Source: Lacihabitans sp. LS3-19 (GTDB lineage: Bacteria; Bacteroidota; Bacteroidia; Cytophagales; Spirosomataceae). Taken from it: a stretch of DNA of 57,357 nucleotides. The notes under the pieces were generated by a model, which did not search any database, was not told the DNA's origin, and was given only the letters and a program-made list of their open reading frames with translations. Positions 24,727 to 34,005 of this stretch are shown here, piece by piece. Every line of letters starts with the position of its first letter. Positions within the stretch are counted from its first letter, which is position 1. Location: the NCBI RefSeq assembly GCF_024343575.1, contig NZ_RJUA01000028.1:20785-78141 (forward strand), written 5' to 3'. The position numbers and the translations under genes were made by a program.

Positions 24727-24828
24727 AAGGAAGAATTAAAACATCACCCTTAATACTAAGGTGATTTATCATAGGTTAAAGTATTTTCGTCTTGGAAAGG
24801 CATTTGGGACTCCCGAATGTCTTTTTTA
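24727..24828 (+). ncRNA. Candidate small RNA with two hairpins
   Basis: Between the -7 box at 24714 and a strong terminator lies about 100 bp without a coding frame. The first hairpin, 24743-24765, pairs ATCACC(C)TTA with TAAGGTGAT across an ATAC loop and has one bulged C. The second is the terminator at 24796-24824. The unpaired middle is AT-rich (TTTATCATAGGTTAAAGTATTTTCG). The gene downstream has its own promoter at 24866, which argues for an independent RNA rather than a leader. I cannot assign it to a known family; a 6S-type RNA would be longer. Confidence 0.5.
24796..24827 (+). terminator. Strong Rho-independent terminator
   Basis: A 13-bp stem (AAAGGCATTTGGG / CCCGAATGTCTTT, two G-T wobbles) with a three-base loop is followed by TTTTTT. 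It ends the candidate small RNA and would also stop read-through from the S9 peptidase gene. Confidence 0.85.
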
Positions 24829-24865
24829 TTTGCCTACAATCGTTTCATATACAAGACTAAATTGT

Positions 24866-24873
24866 TAATTTTG
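24866..24873 (+). promoter_or_regulatory. -7 promoter box (TAATTTTG) of the SPOR-gmd operon
   Basis: TAATTTTG fits TAnnTTTG and lies 20 bp before the ATG at 24894, downstream of the terminator at 24827. Confidence 0.5.
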
Positions 24874-24893
24874 CGTCAAATAAATCGGTTTTT

Positions 24894-25442
24894 ATGAAAA
24901 AAAATCTGCTTTACTTATTCATTTTGTCTGCTTTCATGAGCTGTACAAACAGACTTACACCTAATAAGGGGGAAAAAAGCTACGAAAAAATAACAGAATA
25001 TTCAGAAGACCTTTCTGTTTTTTTACCAAAATATGAGACCGAAAACTCAACTGAAGAGATTGTCGAAGTTCCAAAAAAACAAGAAAAGCCCAAAGACAGC
25101 AATCCAAAGAAAATAAAAAATGAGAATGTAGCTGTAGATGCTGTTTTAGACCAGATGAAAGAAAAAAATCTGAGTGTTACAGATGGCAAAGGCTACAGGA
25201 TACAAGTATTTTCAGGTAATAATAAATCAGATTTTGAAAGTGCAAGAAACTATCTTTTGAGATATTTTCCAGAATTAGAACTATACGAATCTTACAGTCA
25301 ACCTACATACAAAATCAAAGTTGGAGATTTTATAAATGTAGATCAAGCAGATAAATATATAGCTAATTTAAAGTCTAAATTTGGAACTGCAAGGATAATT
25401 GGAGATAAAATAAACGTAAAAAAGGCAATAAACATTAAATGA
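24894..25442 (+). CDS. SPOR-domain lipoprotein
   Basis: The 182-residue protein has a lipoprotein signal with the lipobox FMSC (Cys at about 17). A Lys/Glu/Pro-rich linker follows to residue ~95. The C-terminal SPOR domain reads [36 protein letters not shown] ... [35 protein letters not shown] domains bind denuded peptidoglycan at division sites. The stop overlaps the gmd start by four bases, which is an unusual pairing with a nucleotide-sugar enzyme. Confidence 0.9.
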   Translation: MKKNLLYLFILSAFMSCTNRLTPNKGEKSYEKITEYSEDLSVFLPKYETENSTEEIVEVPKKQEKPKDSNPKKIKNENVAVDAVLDQMKEKNLSVTDGKGYRIQVFSGNNKSDFESARNYLLRYFPELELYESYSQPTYKIKVGDFINVDQADKYIANLKSKFGTARIIGDKINVKKAINIK

Positions 25443-26539
25443 AAAAAGCACTAATTACAGGAGTAACAGGGCAAGACGGGGCATATTTAGCTGAGTTTTT
25501 ATTAGAAAAAGGATACGAAGTACATGGCATAAAAAGAAGAGCGTCGCTTTTCAATACTGACAGAATAGATCATCTTTATAAAGATCTTCACGAAAAAAAC
25601 GTAAAGTTCATATTACACTACGGAGACCTTTCGGATTCAACCAATATCATAAGAATAATTCAAGAAGTAAAACCTGACGAAATATACAATCTCGGTGCAA
25701 TGTCTCACGTAAAAGTGAGTTTCGATGAACCAGAATACACAGCCAATGTCGACGGTATTGGCACTCTAAGAATTCTTGAGGCAGTAAGACTTTTGGGACT
25801 TACAGAAAGTTGCAGAATCTATCAAGCTTCTACCTCTGAACTTTACGGCTTAGTTCAAGAAGTTCCGCAATCTGAAACAACCCCATTTTATCCAAGATCG
25901 CCGTATGCGGTGGCTAAACTTTACGGATATTGGATTACAGTAAACTATAGAGAAGCTTACAATATGTATGCTTGTAACGGAATTCTTTTCAATCATGAAT
26001 CACCTTTAAGAGGCGAAACTTTTGTAACTAGAAAAATCACCCGAGCTGTTTCTCAAATTGCCTTAGGTCAAGAGGAATGCCTTTTCTTGGGAAATCTGGA
26101 CGCTAAAAGAGACTGGGGACATGCGAAAGACTATATTGAAGCGATGTGGTTGATTTTGCAACAAGATGTTGCGGAAGATTATGTAATAGCAACAGGAATT
26201 ACAACTACAGTAAGAGATTTTGTAAGAATGGCATTTTCTGAAGTTGGTATTAGTTTAGAATTTAAAGGTGCAGACGAAAACGAAGAAGCATTTGTATTGG
26301 CTTGTTCTAACCCAGAGTTTCAATTACCAATTGGCAAAAAAGTTTTGGCAGTAGATCCTGTTTATTATAGACCAACTGAAGTTGAACTTTTAATTGGAGA
26401 TCCTACAAAATCTCAAACCAAATTGGGTTGGAAACCAAAATATGACCTTCCGGCGTTGGTAAAAGAAATGGTTGCAGCGGATTTAGATTATTTCCAAAAC
26501 CAACCTGTTTTCAACAAAGCAGGAATTAAAATAAAATAA
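25439..26539 (+). CDS. gmd: GDP-mannose 4,6-dehydratase
   Basis: Gmd converts GDP-mannose to GDP-4-keto-6-deoxymannose, the first step to GDP-fucose or related deoxy sugars for surface polysaccharide. The 366-residue extended SDR enzyme has the NAD(P) loop GVTGQDG (8-14), [16 protein letters not shown] (Thr/Ser-Glu of the active site) and the YxxxK pair Tyr156/Lys160 ([11 protein letters not shown]), then [17 protein letters not shown]. It overlaps the SPOR gene by four bases. The epimerase/reductase gene (fcl) is not next to it, and def follows after 35 bp. Confidence 0.96.
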   Translation: MKKALITGVTGQDGAYLAEFLLEKGYEVHGIKRRASLFNTDRIDHLYKDLHEKNVKFILHYGDLSDSTNIIRIIQEVKPDEIYNLGAMSHVKVSFDEPEYTANVDGIGTLRILEAVRLLGLTESCRIYQASTSELYGLVQEVPQSETTPFYPRSPYAVAKLYGYWITVNYREAYNMYACNGILFNHESPLRGETFVTRKITRAVSQIALGQEECLFLGNLDAKRDWGHAKDYIEAMWLILQQDVAEDYVIATGITTTVRDFVRMAFSEVGISLEFKGADENEEAFVLACSNPEFQLPIGKKVLAVDPVYYRPTEVELLIGDPTKSQTKLGWKPKYDLPALVKEMVAADLDYFQNQPVFNKAGIKIK

Positions 26540-26574
26540 AAGACGTTCAATATCAAAACATTAGATTTAATAAA

Positions 26575-27147
26575 ATGATTTATCCTATAGTAGCATTTGG
26601 TGCCCCTGTATTAAGGAAAGTTTGCGAAAACATAAATCCAGGAGAAATAGATGTAAAGAAAATATCGGAAGATATGTTTGAAACTATGTATGCCGCTTCT
26701 GGTGTAGGTTTGGCTGGGCCACAAGTTGGTCTTGCATATAGGATTTTTGTTGTGGATGGCGAAATAATAAACAAAGGAGCAGAGTCCGAAGACGAAATAG
26801 ACGAAACGCTGATTGGATTCAAAAAGACTTTTATTAATGCAGAAATTATAGAAGAAAAAGGGCCAAAATGGGCTTTCGAAGAGGGCTGTCTGAGTATTCC
26901 TGGAATCAGAGCAGATGTAATGCGACCTGATACTTTAACAATTAAATATGTTGATGTTGATTTTGTAGAGCATACCGAAGAATATACAGGAATGGCTGCA
27001 AGAATTATTCAGCACGAATATGACCACATACAAGGAGTTTTATTCACAGACCTTATAGCACCATTAAAAAAACAAATGCTTAAAAAGAAACTTGGACAAA
27101 TACAAAAAGGCATAGTTGATGCTGATTACCGAATGAAATTTGCTTAA
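26575..27147 (+). CDS. def: Peptide deformylase
   Basis: This metalloenzyme removes formyl from N-terminal methionine. The 190-residue protein shows motif 1 GVGLAGPQVG, motif 2 EEGCLSIPG (metal ligand Cys105) and motif 3 HEYDH (147-151: His147, His151 and catalytic Glu148). Between motifs 1 and 2 it has an acidic insertion (GAESEDEIDETLIGFKK), usual for Bacteroidota. It is followed after six bases by the omega-amidase gene. Confidence 0.97.
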   Translation: MIYPIVAFGAPVLRKVCENINPGEIDVKKISEDMFETMYAASGVGLAGPQVGLAYRIFVVDGEIINKGAESEDEIDETLIGFKKTFINAEIIEEKGPKWAFEEGCLSIPGIRADVMRPDTLTIKYVDVDFVEHTEEYTGMAARIIQHEYDHIQGVLFTDLIAPLKKQMLKKKLGQIQKGIVDADYRMKFA

Positions 27148-27153
27148 AAAACC

Positions 27154-27924
27154 ATGGAAGATATCCTCAAAGTTAGCCTGATTCAAACGGATATAATTTG
27201 GGAAAACCCAGAGGCGAATTTTGAAAATTATCAAAAAACAATAAATACAAAAACGGAAAACCCCGATTTGATAATTCTACCAGAGATGTTCAATTCGGGG
27301 TTTTCTATGCATTATTCTGAAGGCCTAAATGGAGAAAGTTCACAATGGTTAAAAAACACTTCTAAAGCCATAAATGCTCACATATACGCTTCTTTAGCTA
27401 TAGAAATTGGAGGCAAGAAATACAACCAAGGACAGTGGGCCTCTCCTAACGGTGATATTTCTATCTATAACAAAAAGCATTTGTTTTCTTATGGAAGCGA
27501 ACATCGTCATTTTTCTTCAGGGAATGAAAAAATAATCACCAACATAAGAAATTGGAAATTTAAACCATTAATTTGTTATGACTTAAGATTTCCTGTTTGG
27601 AGTAGAAACACCGAGCCCTTTTATGACATTTTGATTTATATTGCATCATGGCCAATGGCTAGAATTGACGCATGGAAAACACTTTTAAAAGCACGAGCAA
27701 TTGAAAACCAATGCTATGTAATCGGCGTAAATCGACTTGGAAAAGACGGTAATAATTTAGAATATAATGGGCAATCCATGATTTTTGATTTTTCGGGCAA
27801 AAAATTATTAGATGCAGAAAACCAAAATGGAATTTTCTCTGCCCAACTTTCGTATTTAGACCTACACAATTATCGCATAAAATTTCCATTTTTATCTGAT
27901 GGAGATTCCTTCGATTTTCTATAA
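27154..27924 (+). CDS. Nitrilase-family omega-amidase (YafV-like)
   Basis: The 256-residue carbon-nitrogen hydrolase has the catalytic triad Glu44 (LPEMFNSGF), Lys107/108 (YNKKHLF) and Cys141 (ICYDLRFPVWS). The pattern SYGSEHRHFSSGNE fits the YafV subgroup, which hydrolyses alpha-ketoglutaramate and ketosuccinamate in methionine salvage and amino-acid repair. It has no signal peptide. It starts six bases after def and is probably co-transcribed. Confidence 0.88.
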   Translation: MEDILKVSLIQTDIIWENPEANFENYQKTINTKTENPDLIILPEMFNSGFSMHYSEGLNGESSQWLKNTSKAINAHIYASLAIEIGGKKYNQGQWASPNGDISIYNKKHLFSYGSEHRHFSSGNEKIITNIRNWKFKPLICYDLRFPVWSRNTEPFYDILIYIASWPMARIDAWKTLLKARAIENQCYVIGVNRLGKDGNNLEYNGQSMIFDFSGKKLLDAENQNGIFSAQLSYLDLHNYRIKFPFLSDGDSFDFL

Positions 27925-28041
27925 AAGGCAAGATATTTGTTAATAGAAAAACAGCTTTCATTTAGATTGTAAACATTTTTTATTATTATTGCCATTTAGA
28001 TGAGAACCTGAGTATTTATAGAATTTTTAAGCCAATATCAC

Positions 28042-29043
28042 TTGAATAGACTTTTACTACTTTTACTCTTTATTACAGGCGTTTCGCAATCAAAAGCACA
28101 AGACATTTCGGTAGATATCTTGCAGCAGGGATCATCATTTTCTGACTCTTCCTATTATGATATTGCAAAAGTTGAAGACAAATTTTGGATTTGTGGCAAA
28201 TACGGCATTCTCAAAAGCATTGACAAAAATGGGAAAATTGAAAATATAGAATATCCTAGTGAGAATTTGGATATTTACAAACTTGAAAACCTTTCAGATG
28301 AAACATTAATTGCTAGTGGAGATAAAGGCACAGTGTATTTCCATGATATTAAAACCAAGAAATGGAGAACGGTAAAAGTTAAAGGATACGAAAATGCGTG
28401 CTTTTATAACCTCACTGTTGACTATAAAAAAAACATTTATCTAAGTGGTGGCAATTCTAAAATTGCACATTCTGGAAAAACAGTCCCGAACGGATTTATT
28501 TTGGTATCATCAGACATGGGTAAAACTTGGACGAGAATATATCACAACTTGTTCAATATGGTTTGGTGCGTTAAAGTCAATCCTTATGATCAAAAAGTGT
28601 ATGCTTTAATGTATTCACCAAATAAGACTGATATGTTTGTTTATGAAAATCAGAAATGGAATAAAAAACAAAAACTAGGAAATAGTATATTTCATGAAAT
28701 CCAATTTGAGTCTGAAAGTCAGTTTGTAGCAACCGGCGGCTGGATAGGCAAAAAAGGCAGAATTTACACATCTAGCCACAAAAAAATCATAGAGGGCTCA
28801 GGTTTGCTTTGGGGCAGAGTCAAAAACGAAAAATATACGCTCTACACTGGGTGTAACGGAAATATCATTTTAGACCAAAACAATTCAAATTTAATATTAC
28901 ACCACACAAGTCTTAACCTTCCTTTCAGTCTTTATGAAGCTATTTTCATTGACGAAAATTCTGCCTATGCTATTGGCTCAGGTCGTACATTATTGAAAAT
29001 TAACATCAAAGAAAACCCAGTTTTTGAAGTAAAAAATCAGTAA
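28042..29043 (+). CDS. Secreted beta-propeller protein (YCF48/sialidase-like repeats)
   Basis: I choose the TTG at 28042, which opens a good signal peptide (NRLLLLLLFITGVSQSKAQ). No in-frame ATG exists between the upstream stop at 28009-28011 and the signal peptide. The ~310-residue mature part has propeller-like repeats (FWICGKYGILKSIDKNGK, LIASGDKGTVYFHD, GFILVSSDMGKTWTRIYHN), the last being the Asp-box type seen in YCF48/sialidase propellers. No C-terminal sorting domain is visible. Function unknown. Confidence 0.7.
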   Translation: MNRLLLLLLFITGVSQSKAQDISVDILQQGSSFSDSSYYDIAKVEDKFWICGKYGILKSIDKNGKIENIEYPSENLDIYKLENLSDETLIASGDKGTVYFHDIKTKKWRTVKVKGYENACFYNLTVDYKKNIYLSGGNSKIAHSGKTVPNGFILVSSDMGKTWTRIYHNLFNMVWCVKVNPYDQKVYALMYSPNKTDMFVYENQKWNKKQKLGNSIFHEIQFESESQFVATGGWIGKKGRIYTSSHKKIIEGSGLLWGRVKNEKYTLYTGCNGNIILDQNNSNLILHHTSLNLPFSLYEAIFIDENSAYAIGSGRTLLKINIKENPVFEVKNQ

Positions 29044-29178
29044 ATACGCAAAGACTTCAAATAGTTTGATTTTCAAAAAAAACACATCAAAATAGCACTT
29101 TTCTTATCATTTAATTGGATTTTTACAAAAAAGAAACTTTTGTTTATACACGCATAAGCATATTTAATATTTTTTTCA

Positions 29179-29186
29179 TAGCTTTG
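29179..29186 (+). promoter_or_regulatory. -7 promoter box (TAGCTTTG) before guaB
   Basis: TAGCTTTG fits TAnnTTTG and lies 33 bp before the guaB ATG. No clear -33 element is seen at the usual distance. Confidence 0.45.
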
Positions 29187-29219
29187 CGTGGCAAATAATA
29201 AAACTGATTTATTTGCCAT

Positions 29220-30689
29220 ATGTTAGACTCATCAAAGCTTCTTTTTGAAGCACTCACCTACGACGACGTTCTCCTTGTTCCTGCGTATTCCGAAGTACTT
29301 CCAAGAGATACAAGCACTAGAACCAAGCTCACTAAAAACATAGAAATTAACATACCATTGATATCTGCAGCAATGGATACCGTTACCGAACATGAAATGG
29401 CCATTGCTATAGCTCAAGAAGGTGGAATTGGCATAATCCACAAAAACATGAGTATAGAGCAACAAGCGGACCAAGTCAGACGTGTAAAAAGATCTGAAAG
29501 TGGGATGATATCAGACCCTATAACGCTTAATATCAATGCTGTTGTAGGAGATGCCTTAAAAATCATGCGAGAGTTTAAAGTTGGTGGAATACCAGTGATA
29601 GACGAAACAGAAACCCTCAAAGGTATAGTAACTAATAGAGATCTAAGATTCCAAACTGACATGAGTCTTCCTATCAGAGACATCATGACTATCAATGGAT
29701 TGGTTACAGCAAACGAAGGCATAAGTCTAGAAGATGCTGAAAGTATTCTGATGCATAAAAAAATCGAAAAACTTCCAATAATTGATAGTAAAAACAAATT
29801 AGTTGGCCTAATTACCTACAAGGATATTTTAAAAAAGAAAAACAAACCACATGCAGCCAAGGACAAAAGAGGAAGGCTTTTGGCAGGTGCAGCAGTGGGT
29901 GTAACTCCGGACCTTGAAGACAGAGTAGCGGCTTTAGTAAAAGCTGGGGTAGACGTAGTAAGTATAGACACTGCTCATGGACACTCAAAAGGCGTTATTG
30001 ATGCCCTTAGAAACCTAAAAGCTAAATTCCCTAATCTTGATGTAATATGCGGAAACGTAGCAACAGGTGAAGCAGCAAAGGCTCTTGCCGATGCAGGTGC
30101 TGATGGCATAAAAGTAGGTGTAGGACCAGGAAGTATCTGTACAACACGTATTATTGCTGGTATCGGAATGCCACAATTATCGGCTGTCTATCTCTGTGCT
30201 AAAGCACTTGAAGGCACAGGTGTTCCAGTTATTGCGGACGGAGGAATCAGATTTTCCGGAGATATAGTAAAAGCGATTGCTGGTGGGGCGAGTACCATCA
30301 TGATGGGATCATTATTAGCTGGAACTGAAGAAGCTCCAGGCGAAATAGTAATATTCGAAGGAAGAAAGTTCAAATCTTATAGAGGAATGGGCTCGGTTGA
30401 AGCCATGGAAGATGGATCAAAAGACAGATATTTCCAAGACGCTACAGACGATGTCAAAAAACTAGTACCTGAAGGCATTGTTGGAAGAGTACCGTTCAAG
30501 GGATTGGTAAGAGAAATAATATACCAAATGACAGGAGGACTAAAAGCCGGAATGGGCTATTGTGGTGCGGCAAACATAGAAGCTTTACAAGCAGCTAAAT
30601 TTGTAAAAATAACTTCATCTGGCATGAAAGAATCACATCCACATGACATTCAGATCACAAAAGAAGCTCCGAATTATTCTACAAGATAA
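29220..30689 (+). CDS. guaB: Inosine-5'-monophosphate dehydrogenase
   Basis: GuaB oxidises IMP to XMP, the committed step to GMP. The 489-residue protein has the N-terminal barrel ([47 protein letters not shown]), two CBS domains (about 95-215), the catalytic loop [10 protein letters not shown] with Cys307, and the flap [11 protein letters not shown]. Length is normal. It has its own promoter and a terminator shared with the convergent SCP2 gene. Confidence 0.98.
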   Translation: MLDSSKLLFEALTYDDVLLVPAYSEVLPRDTSTRTKLTKNIEINIPLISAAMDTVTEHEMAIAIAQEGGIGIIHKNMSIEQQADQVRRVKRSESGMISDPITLNINAVVGDALKIMREFKVGGIPVIDETETLKGIVTNRDLRFQTDMSLPIRDIMTINGLVTANEGISLEDAESILMHKKIEKLPIIDSKNKLVGLITYKDILKKKNKPHAAKDKRGRLLAGAAVGVTPDLEDRVAALVKAGVDVVSIDTAHGHSKGVIDALRNLKAKFPNLDVICGNVATGEAAKALADAGADGIKVGVGPGSICTTRIIAGIGMPQLSAVYLCAKALEGTGVPVIADGGIRFSGDIVKAIAGGASTIMMGSLLAGTEEAPGEIVIFEGRKFKSYRGMGSVEAMEDGSKDRYFQDATDDVKKLVPEGIVGRVPFKGLVREIIYQMTGGLKAGMGYCGAANIEALQAAKFVKITSSGMKESHPHDIQITKEAPNYSTR

Positions 30690-30696
30690 AAAGCAA

Positions 30697-30731
30697 AAAA
30701 AACCCCAATTTGAGTATAAATTGGGGTTTTT
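30697..30731. terminator. Bidirectional terminator between guaB and SCP2 gene
   Basis: The stem AAACCCCAATTT / AAATTGGGGTTT with a six-base loop (30712-30717) is flanked by A on the left and T on the right. It can stop guaB on the plus strand and the convergent gene on the minus strand. Confidence 0.88.
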
Positions 30732-30733
30732 TT

Positions 30734-31042
30734 TCACATTAAACCTAAAATTTTAGCGTACTTCATCATAGCTCCAGGGTTTGAAATTTTCAATTTCCCC
30801 ATCATCATTGCCATCATAGGATTGGTGTCGCCATTAATAACTGAAAGCAAATCGCTTTCTTTAGCTGTAATACTTACCTCTGCACTTTCAGCTGAACCTT
30901 CATGAACTGTGATTGCATTGTCTTTGACTATAATGTGGGCATCTTTACCTTTCATGTCAAAATTTATAACGGTATCTATTCCCTCTAAAACCTCAGGCTT
31001 TACACTTGTAGTTAGTTTTCCAAAATAATCTTCTATAGTCAT
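30734..31042 (-). CDS. SCP2 sterol-carrier-domain protein
   Basis: This protein of 102 residues consists of one SCP2 domain: VLEGIDTVINFDMKGKDAHIIVKDNAITVHEGSAESAEVSITAKESDLLSVINGDTNPMMAMMMGKLKISNPGAMMKYAKI. The DxMxxMMxGKLKxxGD-like end is characteristic. It has no signal peptide and probably binds a lipid in the cytosol. The 294 bp upstream (31043-31336) are AT-rich and hold only the promoters of this gene and of the divergent sigma factor gene. Confidence 0.9.
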   Translation of the reverse strand: MTIEDYFGKLTTSVKPEVLEGIDTVINFDMKGKDAHIIVKDNAITVHEGSAESAEVSITAKESDLLSVINGDTNPMMAMMMGKLKISNPGAMMKYAKILGLM

Positions 31043-31246
31043 AATTTATTATTAATCTAAAATAAAGTACAAGCATACTTATATTTTTAAAAAATAACCA
31101 GTTTTCTTAAAGAATTATTTAAATAAAATTTTTTTCAAAATGAAAAATAAATATTTGAGTTTTTTCAAAAGCTGGTATAAACAACCTCAATCCACCCATT
31201 TACTAACAAAATCCTCCAAATTTAAGTTGATTCAAATTTTTTAATC

Positions 31247-31254
31247 TATTTTTG
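31247..31254 (+). promoter_or_regulatory. -7 promoter box (TATTTTTG) of sigma/MscS locus
   Basis: TATTTTTG lies 82 bp before the sigma gene start, with TTG at 31227-31229 as a possible -33 element. The rest of the 31043-31336 spacer shows nothing else. Confidence 0.4.
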
Positions 31255-31336
31255 TTAATCAACTACCTTATAATAGTTAGCATACCAAAAAAAAATTTAA
31301 ACCCAAAGTTACTTTTTAAATAATAATTGGTCAAAA

Positions 31337-31939
31337 TTGAAAAACTCTAAACTTAAACATTTAAGCGACGAAGAACTTGTATCCTTGTACGTAGACTCTC
31401 AAAGAAATTCCTACTTTGAAGAGATATATGAGCGTTATTCAAACAAAGTTTATAGAAAATGTTACTCCTTCACCTATAATCAAGAAAAGGCGGAAGATTT
31501 TACGCATGACATTTTCTTAAAGCTAATAGTTAAGATAGGAACATTTAAAGAAAATGCAAAGTTTTCCACTTGGCTTTACTCTATAACCTACAACTACTGC
31601 ATGGACCAAATCAGGGTCAATAAAAAGCAACAAGAAGTTAGTTTAGATGACAATTTTGACCTTGAGGAAGATCATGGGGAAAGTGAAATAGAATCTATGC
31701 ATAGCGAGGGACTTAAAAAGAGCATGGAGAAAATTCCTAGCGACGAAAAAGCCTTGCTTTTGATGAAATACCAGGATGATTTTAGCATAAAAGAAATTGC
31801 GGATACATTAAATATTTCTGAAAGTGCTGTTAAAATGAGATTGCTAAGGAGTAAAGATAAACTTAGAAAGTTATACCTTGAAAACATCGCTGTTGTCGGT
31901 TTAATAATAATAAAGTTAATTTTATTTTGGAAAAAATGA
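31337..31939 (+). CDS. ECF-like sigma factor with hydrophobic C-terminal tail
   Basis: This protein of 200 residues starts at a TTG (KNSKLKHLSDEELVSLYVDSQRN). Region 2 reads FEEIYERYSNKVYRKCYSFTYNQEKAEDFTHDIFLKLI and KFSTWLYSITYNYCMDQIR. Region 4 reads FSIKEIADTLNISESAVKMRLLRSKDKLRKLY. After region 4 there is an unusual tail, IAVVGLIIIKLILFWKK, which could attach the protein to the membrane. Its stop overlaps the ATG of the next small gene (ATGA), and a mechanosensitive-type channel follows. The tail may simply be tolerated coding drift forced by the overlap. Confidence 0.88.
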   Translation: MKNSKLKHLSDEELVSLYVDSQRNSYFEEIYERYSNKVYRKCYSFTYNQEKAEDFTHDIFLKLIVKIGTFKENAKFSTWLYSITYNYCMDQIRVNKKQQEVSLDDNFDLEEDHGESEIESMHSEGLKKSMEKIPSDEKALLLMKYQDDFSIKEIADTLNISESAVKMRLLRSKDKLRKLYLENIAVVGLIIIKLILFWKK

Positions 31940-32127
31940 ATGGATTTGATGATTTCTTTGATGATGACTTAAAGGCACCAGAGGCTTTAAAGGATATGCT
32001 TGTATCTGAGATTGAACTCATTAGAGAATCAATGGTTATCGTCAATATGTTCCTAGGAGAACCACTAAAAGCAGGCTTAAAATACTTACAAGAATTCGAA
32101 CCAAAAAAAACAAATGACAATGAATAA
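31936..32127 (+). CDS. Small acidic protein coupled to sigma factor
   Basis: This 63-residue protein starts at the ATG in the ATGA overlap with the sigma gene; an in-frame TTG at 31927 would add three residues. It is acidic and helical (NGFDDFFDDDLKAPEALKDMLVSEIELIRESMVIVNMFLGEPLKAGLKYLQEFE), without signal or membrane segment. Its 3' end overlaps the channel gene by 14 bases. The tight overlaps support a real gene. Its place between a sigma factor and a channel suggests an adaptor or regulator, but I recognise no family. Confidence 0.75.
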   Translation: MNGFDDFFDDDLKAPEALKDMLVSEIELIRESMVIVNMFLGEPLKAGLKYLQEFEPKKTNDNE

Positions 32128-32947
32128 ATTACCCAATATTAAAGATATCCTAATAGATACTTTTTCAAAACTTATAGAACAGTTCAGTACTTTTACTTCA
32201 AATTTTATAAGTGCTATAGTGATTTTATTGGTGGGTTGGATAGTTGCAAAAACAGCTTCGATAATTATCAAAAATGTCCTTTCTAGAGTTGGAATTGACA
32301 AAATTGGTGATAAAATCAAAGACATAGACGCTATAAAAAAATTCAATTTAGATTTTAAATTGAGCAAAATCATTGCTACGATAGTTTACATTTTCATAAT
32401 GTTGTTCTTATCTGTTTCTGCTGCTGATAAACTTGGAGTTCCTGCCATTTCCAATATGTTTTTAATGTTGGTAAATTTCATACCTAAGGTAATGGTTGCT
32501 AGTGTAATGACACTTTTGGGATTATTCCTATCTGATTTGGCTAGAAATTTTGTTGTAGCTCTTTGCAAATCATTCAACATAGCTTCTGGAAAACTAATAG
32601 GTATGGGAATATTCTTTTTCTTATTATTTATTACCATAATTTTAGCTTTAGGACAAGCAGGCATAAACACTGCATTACTAGAGTCTAGTTTTAATATTAT
32701 TATTGGAGGAATGGTTTTAGCATTTTCTATTGGATACGGTTTTGCTTCTAAAGACATTTTGCTAAATATTATCAGTTCATTTTATTCGAAAAACAAGTTT
32801 ATTGAGGGTCAAGTAATAGAGATATTGGGTGTTAAAGGTAAGATTCTAAAAATGGACAATACAAGTATAGTTCTAGAAACAGAGGGAGGACAGACAATAT
32901 TTCCACTAAAAGTTCTTCAATCCGAAAAAGTGACTTTATTCAATTAA
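32114..32947 (+). CDS. MscS-like mechanosensitive channel family protein
   Basis: This membrane protein of 277 residues carries repeated 'conserved TM helix' segments: FTSNFISAIVILLVGWIVAKTASIIIKNVLSRVGIDKI (about 20-60), IVYIFIMLFLSV (about 90), FIPKVMVASVMTLLGLFLSDLARNFVVAL (about 120-150) and two more near 170 and 195. It then has an MscS-type pore/beta region (IGYGFASKDILLNIISSFYSKNKFIEGQVIEILGVKGKI). The ATG at 32120 is an alternative start. It is likely an osmotic-release channel of the small-conductance type. Co-transcribed with the sigma factor and the small acidic protein. Confidence 0.85.
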   Translation: MTMNKLPNIKDILIDTFSKLIEQFSTFTSNFISAIVILLVGWIVAKTASIIIKNVLSRVGIDKIGDKIKDIDAIKKFNLDFKLSKIIATIVYIFIMLFLSVSAADKLGVPAISNMFLMLVNFIPKVMVASVMTLLGLFLSDLARNFVVALCKSFNIASGKLIGMGIFFFLLFITIILALGQAGINTALLESSFNIIIGGMVLAFSIGYGFASKDILLNIISSFYSKNKFIEGQVIEILGVKGKILKMDNTSIVLETEGGQTIFPLKVLQSEKVTLFN

Positions 32948-32990
32948 GGTTGTCTTAATTTAAAATATTACAAAACAAAAATTCTGCAAA

Positions 32991-33971
32991 ATGAAAAAAA
33001 TTACACTTTTAATGTTTGTGTTGCTATCAAGCCTTACAGTTGTAAAAGCTCAAAAAATTGAGAAACCTGTACTAAAAAACATGGAGGATTCTTTAAAATA
33101 TGGATGGTGGACTAAAGGGACTCAATTGGGAGCCAATTTTAGCGGATCCGCATTTAGTCAATCATGGCAAGGTGGTGGTGTAAACAATATTGGTCTTGGT
33201 ACGGTTTTTAGCAACAAAGCAGTATTTACAAAAGGAAAAGGGGCATTTACAAGTGATTTACAGCTCCAGCTAGGTTTTTTAAATAATATGCCAAAAGTAA
33301 ATGGCGTAACAGAGAAAGAATTCAGAAAAAACATTGATAGATTATTCTATGATGCTAAATATGCTAGAAAAATTAACGATAAATTAAATTGGTTCGCTGG
33401 TGTAAATTTACTTTCTCAATTTTTGAAAGGGTATGACTATGCCGATACTAAAAAACCAGTAATTTCTAGCCTTTTTGCACCAGCATTTCTTTCAGAAGGA
33501 GTTGGGTTGGAATATAAAGCCACTCCACATTTAATGCTTTCTTTTGGTGGAGCTACATTACGTCAAACATTTGTAATGAACAACGAAGTTTTTGAAAACA
33601 CTAAAAAAGCCGGAACAAACAAGGATGGAGATGCCACTTTCTTCTCCTATGGTGTAGAGCAAGGCAAGAAAATGTTATTCGAAGCGGGTTTTCAAGGTGT
33701 AGCAGCTTATGATAGAAACATTACAAAAAACCTTAATATCAAAGGTAGATGGCAATCATTTTATGCTTATGCACCTGTTTCTAAACCTATTGATCACAAC
33801 GTAAACATAATACTAACTGCGAAACTTAATAAATACATCAATCTTAATATGGGATTAATAGGAATTTTTGACAGAGATCAAATATCTAAATCTGAGGTTG
33901 ATGGTGGTAAATATAAAAGTACATGGCAGACAAATGGTGGCCTCAACTTAGGATTCGGAATACAATTATAA
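32991..33971 (+). CDS. DUF3078 outer-membrane protein
   Basis: The 326-residue protein has a signal peptide (MKKITLLMFVLLSSLTVVKAQ) and the DUF3078 pattern: YGWWTKGTQLGANFSGSAFSQSWQGGGVNNIGLGTVFSNKA..., LNWFAGVNLLSQFLKGY and KPVISSLFAPAFLSEGVGLEY. A series of beta strands ends in the aromatic-rich GGLNLGFGIQL. This is a Bacteroidota-specific outer-membrane barrel family of unknown function. It lies 43 bp after the MscS-like gene and 34 bp before mscL on the same strand. Confidence 0.88.
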   Translation: MKKITLLMFVLLSSLTVVKAQKIEKPVLKNMEDSLKYGWWTKGTQLGANFSGSAFSQSWQGGGVNNIGLGTVFSNKAVFTKGKGAFTSDLQLQLGFLNNMPKVNGVTEKEFRKNIDRLFYDAKYARKINDKLNWFAGVNLLSQFLKGYDYADTKKPVISSLFAPAFLSEGVGLEYKATPHLMLSFGGATLRQTFVMNNEVFENTKKAGTNKDGDATFFSYGVEQGKKMLFEAGFQGVAAYDRNITKNLNIKGRWQSFYAYAPVSKPIDHNVNIILTAKLNKYINLNMGLIGIFDRDQISKSEVDGGKYKSTWQTNGGLNLGFGIQL

Positions 33972-34005
33972 TAAACCCCTTTTTTAAACTTAAACCTTTT
34001 TTACT

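Noticed and set aside
24727-24828. 6S RNA or a leader/attenuator of the SPOR gene
   Set aside because: The segment is shorter than 6S RNA and lacks its long central-bubble rod; a separate promoter after the terminator argues against attenuation. Kept only as an unassigned small RNA.
29044-29219. Purine riboswitch upstream of guaB
   Set aside because: The -7 box leaves a leader of only about 25 bases, too short for a riboswitch, and no terminator or conserved purine-aptamer fold is seen.
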